The notes beneath the pieces are model-generated. The model saw only the letters and a program-made list of their open reading frames with translations, was not told where the DNA came from and ran no database searches. From Burkholderiales bacterium (GTDB lineage Bacteria; Pseudomonadota; Gammaproteobacteria; Burkholderiales; Burkholderiaceae), in NCBI GenBank assembly GCA_947372535.1, contig CANBUA010000234.1, forward strand, positions 1 to 7,820: a stretch of 7,820 nt of DNA, given 5' to 3'. Positions 7,154 to 7,820 of the stretch are shown here, piece by piece (position 1 is the stretch's first letter; every line of letters begins with the position of its first letter). A program made the position numbers and the translations under genes.

Positions 7154-7342
7154 TCACATCACATGGTTGATCAACAGGGCCACGATGGCCCCGGGCACGG
7201 CAGCGCTGAGGGCAAAGAAGGCGCCCATCAAGGCGGCCGTCTGGTTGCCCATGGCCTCGCCGCCTATCTTCACGCCCGTTGCGGCGCCACCCACAGCACC
7301 TGCCGCCGCGGCAGCCAGCAAGAACATCAAAATGGTCAACAT
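7154..7342 (-). CDS. Small membrane protein, 62 residues, unknown function
   Basis: No family is recognised. Residues 1-20 form a very hydrophobic Leu/Ala/Gly helix with almost no charged residues before it. A polar Gly-rich loop with a Lys and a Glu (VKIGGEAMGNQ) follows, then a second hydrophobic helix at about 35-58. The pattern is a two-helix hairpin with many small residues that would allow tight helix packing. The first helix could instead be read as a signal sequence, but no convincing cleavage site follows. The frame is open upstream to 7492 within the TPR gene, but that part encodes no membrane-like protein. The ATG at 7342, preceded by GAGGA at a 10-base spacing, is therefore the likely start. 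The gene follows the TPR gene by 55 bases and precedes the 72-residue membrane protein by 13, suggesting the two small proteins act together. Confidence 0.75.
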   Translation of the reverse strand: MLTILMFLLAAAAAGAVGGAATGVKIGGEAMGNQTAALMGAFFALSAAVPGAIVALLINHVM

Positions 7343-7397
7343 GGCAATGCAATCCTCATGAGCGCAAACGTGGTGCGAGGTGGCTGGATGACAGGTG
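7343..7397. other. Largest intergenic gap of the operon (55 bases)
   Basis: Between the TPR stop and the first small membrane protein I see only the probable ribosome site near 7353. No GC-rich stem followed by T residues and no clear promoter boxes are visible. A seven-codon ATG frame starts at 7359 and overlaps the next start, but it is too short to call a gene. Transcription most likely reads through. Confidence 0.6.
7353..7357 (-). promoter_or_regulatory. Probable ribosome binding site of the 62-residue membrane protein gene
   Basis: GAGGA on the minus strand lies ten bases upstream of the ATG at 7342. The spacing is slightly long, but this is the only purine-rich match in the 55-base gap, and it favours this start over upstream in-frame codons. 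Confidence 0.5.
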
Positions 7398-7820
7398 TCA
7401 ATTGCTGCGCGCCTCTGGCACGCGCGAGGCCGCGAACTCGGCCAGATCTCCGTCCAGGTCCAGCACGGCCTCCGAGACCGATGCGGCGGCATCGTGCATG
7501 CCCATTCGCTCGAAGATCACGATGGCATCGCGGTAAAGCGCCCGCGCCTTGGCCCGGTTGCCGGGGTTGCCCAGATCGGGGTGCTCCGGATCGTCGGGCA
7601 GGTTGAGCAAGGCGTTGGCCTTGTTGGATGCGGTGTGAGCGTATTCCAGGGGCGTGTCTTGCGGCGTACGCACCTTGAGCGCTTCGTCATAGGCCTCGAT
7701 GGCGCGCAGCATGTTGGCCACCGGGTGGCTGCTCGGTGCGTATTGCAAGGCGTTGCCCAGGTTGTTTTGCGTCATCGCGTATTCGGCCGGGTGATCGATG
7801 AGGGTCACGATCTCCAGCAC
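7398..7820 (-). CDS. TPR-repeat protein, C-terminal 140 residues; N-terminus beyond the right edge
   Basis: The visible 140 codons contain two tetratricopeptide-like helix pairs. The first begins PAEYAMTQNNLGNAL (about 11-25) and runs into AIEAYDEALKV (40-50). The second begins PLEYAHTASNKANAL (57-71) and runs into AKARALYRDAIVIFE (90-104). The 46-residue period and the P-x-EYA-x-T-x-x-N spacing fit the NNLG-type TPRs, which often occur in long arrays. The last 30 or so residues are an acidic, helical tail. The codon at the right edge is GTG, probably an internal Val, because the frame is open to the boundary. TPR domains bind other proteins. Being first of the visible genes, upstream of the membrane, Fe-S and hyp genes, it may be a scaffold for the hydrogenase or its maturation factors. 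That role is inferred. Total length is unknown. Confidence 0.85.
   Translation of the reverse strand: MLEIVTLIDHPAEYAMTQNNLGNALQYAPSSHPVANMLRAIEAYDEALKVRTPQDTPLEYAHTASNKANALLNLPDDPEHPDLGNPGNRAKARALYRDAIVIFERMGMHDAAASVSEAVLDLDGDLAEFAASRVPEARSN

Noticed and set aside
7336..7359. A seven-codon ATG frame overlapping the start of the 62-residue membrane protein gene
   Set aside because: It could be a leader peptide, but it contains the ribosome site itself, has no site of its own and encodes nothing distinctive.
1..7820. Mobile elements, tRNA/rRNA genes, CRISPR arrays, operon promoters or rho-independent terminators
   Set aside because: I found no transposase, integrase or cloverleaf, no regular repeat-spacer pattern, and no stem followed by a T-run. 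Almost all of the window is coding in one direction.

Overview
The window is GC-rich bacterial DNA. Nine genes lie head to tail on the minus strand with almost no space between them, so transcription would run from the right edge (7820) to the left edge (1). Most neighbours overlap by a few bases or are separated by fewer than 15 bases. The largest gap is 55 bases, and there is no room for an internal terminator or a conventional promoter. Protein style and base composition suggest a proteobacterium, possibly of the Burkholderiales, but this is a guess because no rRNA or tRNA gene is present.

The left half, 1-4817, is a compact [NiFe]-hydrogenase maturation block in the order hypF-hypC-hypD-hypE. 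These proteins make and insert the Fe(CN)2CO part of the active site. HypF activates carbamoyl phosphate and passes the carbamoyl group to HypE, which dehydrates it to a cyano group. The HypC-HypD complex assembles the cyanides and CO on iron and delivers the product to the large-subunit precursor. HypE is cut by the left edge and lacks its C-terminal tail. hypA and hypB (nickel insertion) and the maturation endopeptidase are not in the window.

The right half, 4814-7820, holds accessory genes that are not universal hyp genes. In transcription order they are the C-terminal part of a TPR protein, two very small membrane proteins (62 and 72 residues), a NifU-like/Rieske fusion protein, and a six-repeat NHL beta-propeller protein. 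As I recall, NHL, NifU/Rieske and TPR genes next to hyp genes are typical of clusters for the high-affinity, oxygen-insensitive group 1h (formerly group 5, 'actinobacterial-type') [NiFe] hydrogenases. The inference is that the hydrogenase small and large subunit genes lie upstream of the TPR gene, beyond 7820. No structural gene is visible here, so the group assignment is unproven.

The least understood part is the five-gene accessory module. It combines an iron-sulfur carrier fused to a Rieske domain, a cytoplasmic propeller, two tiny membrane proteins and a TPR protein. It could build, anchor or connect electrically an H2-oxidising enzyme that works in air.
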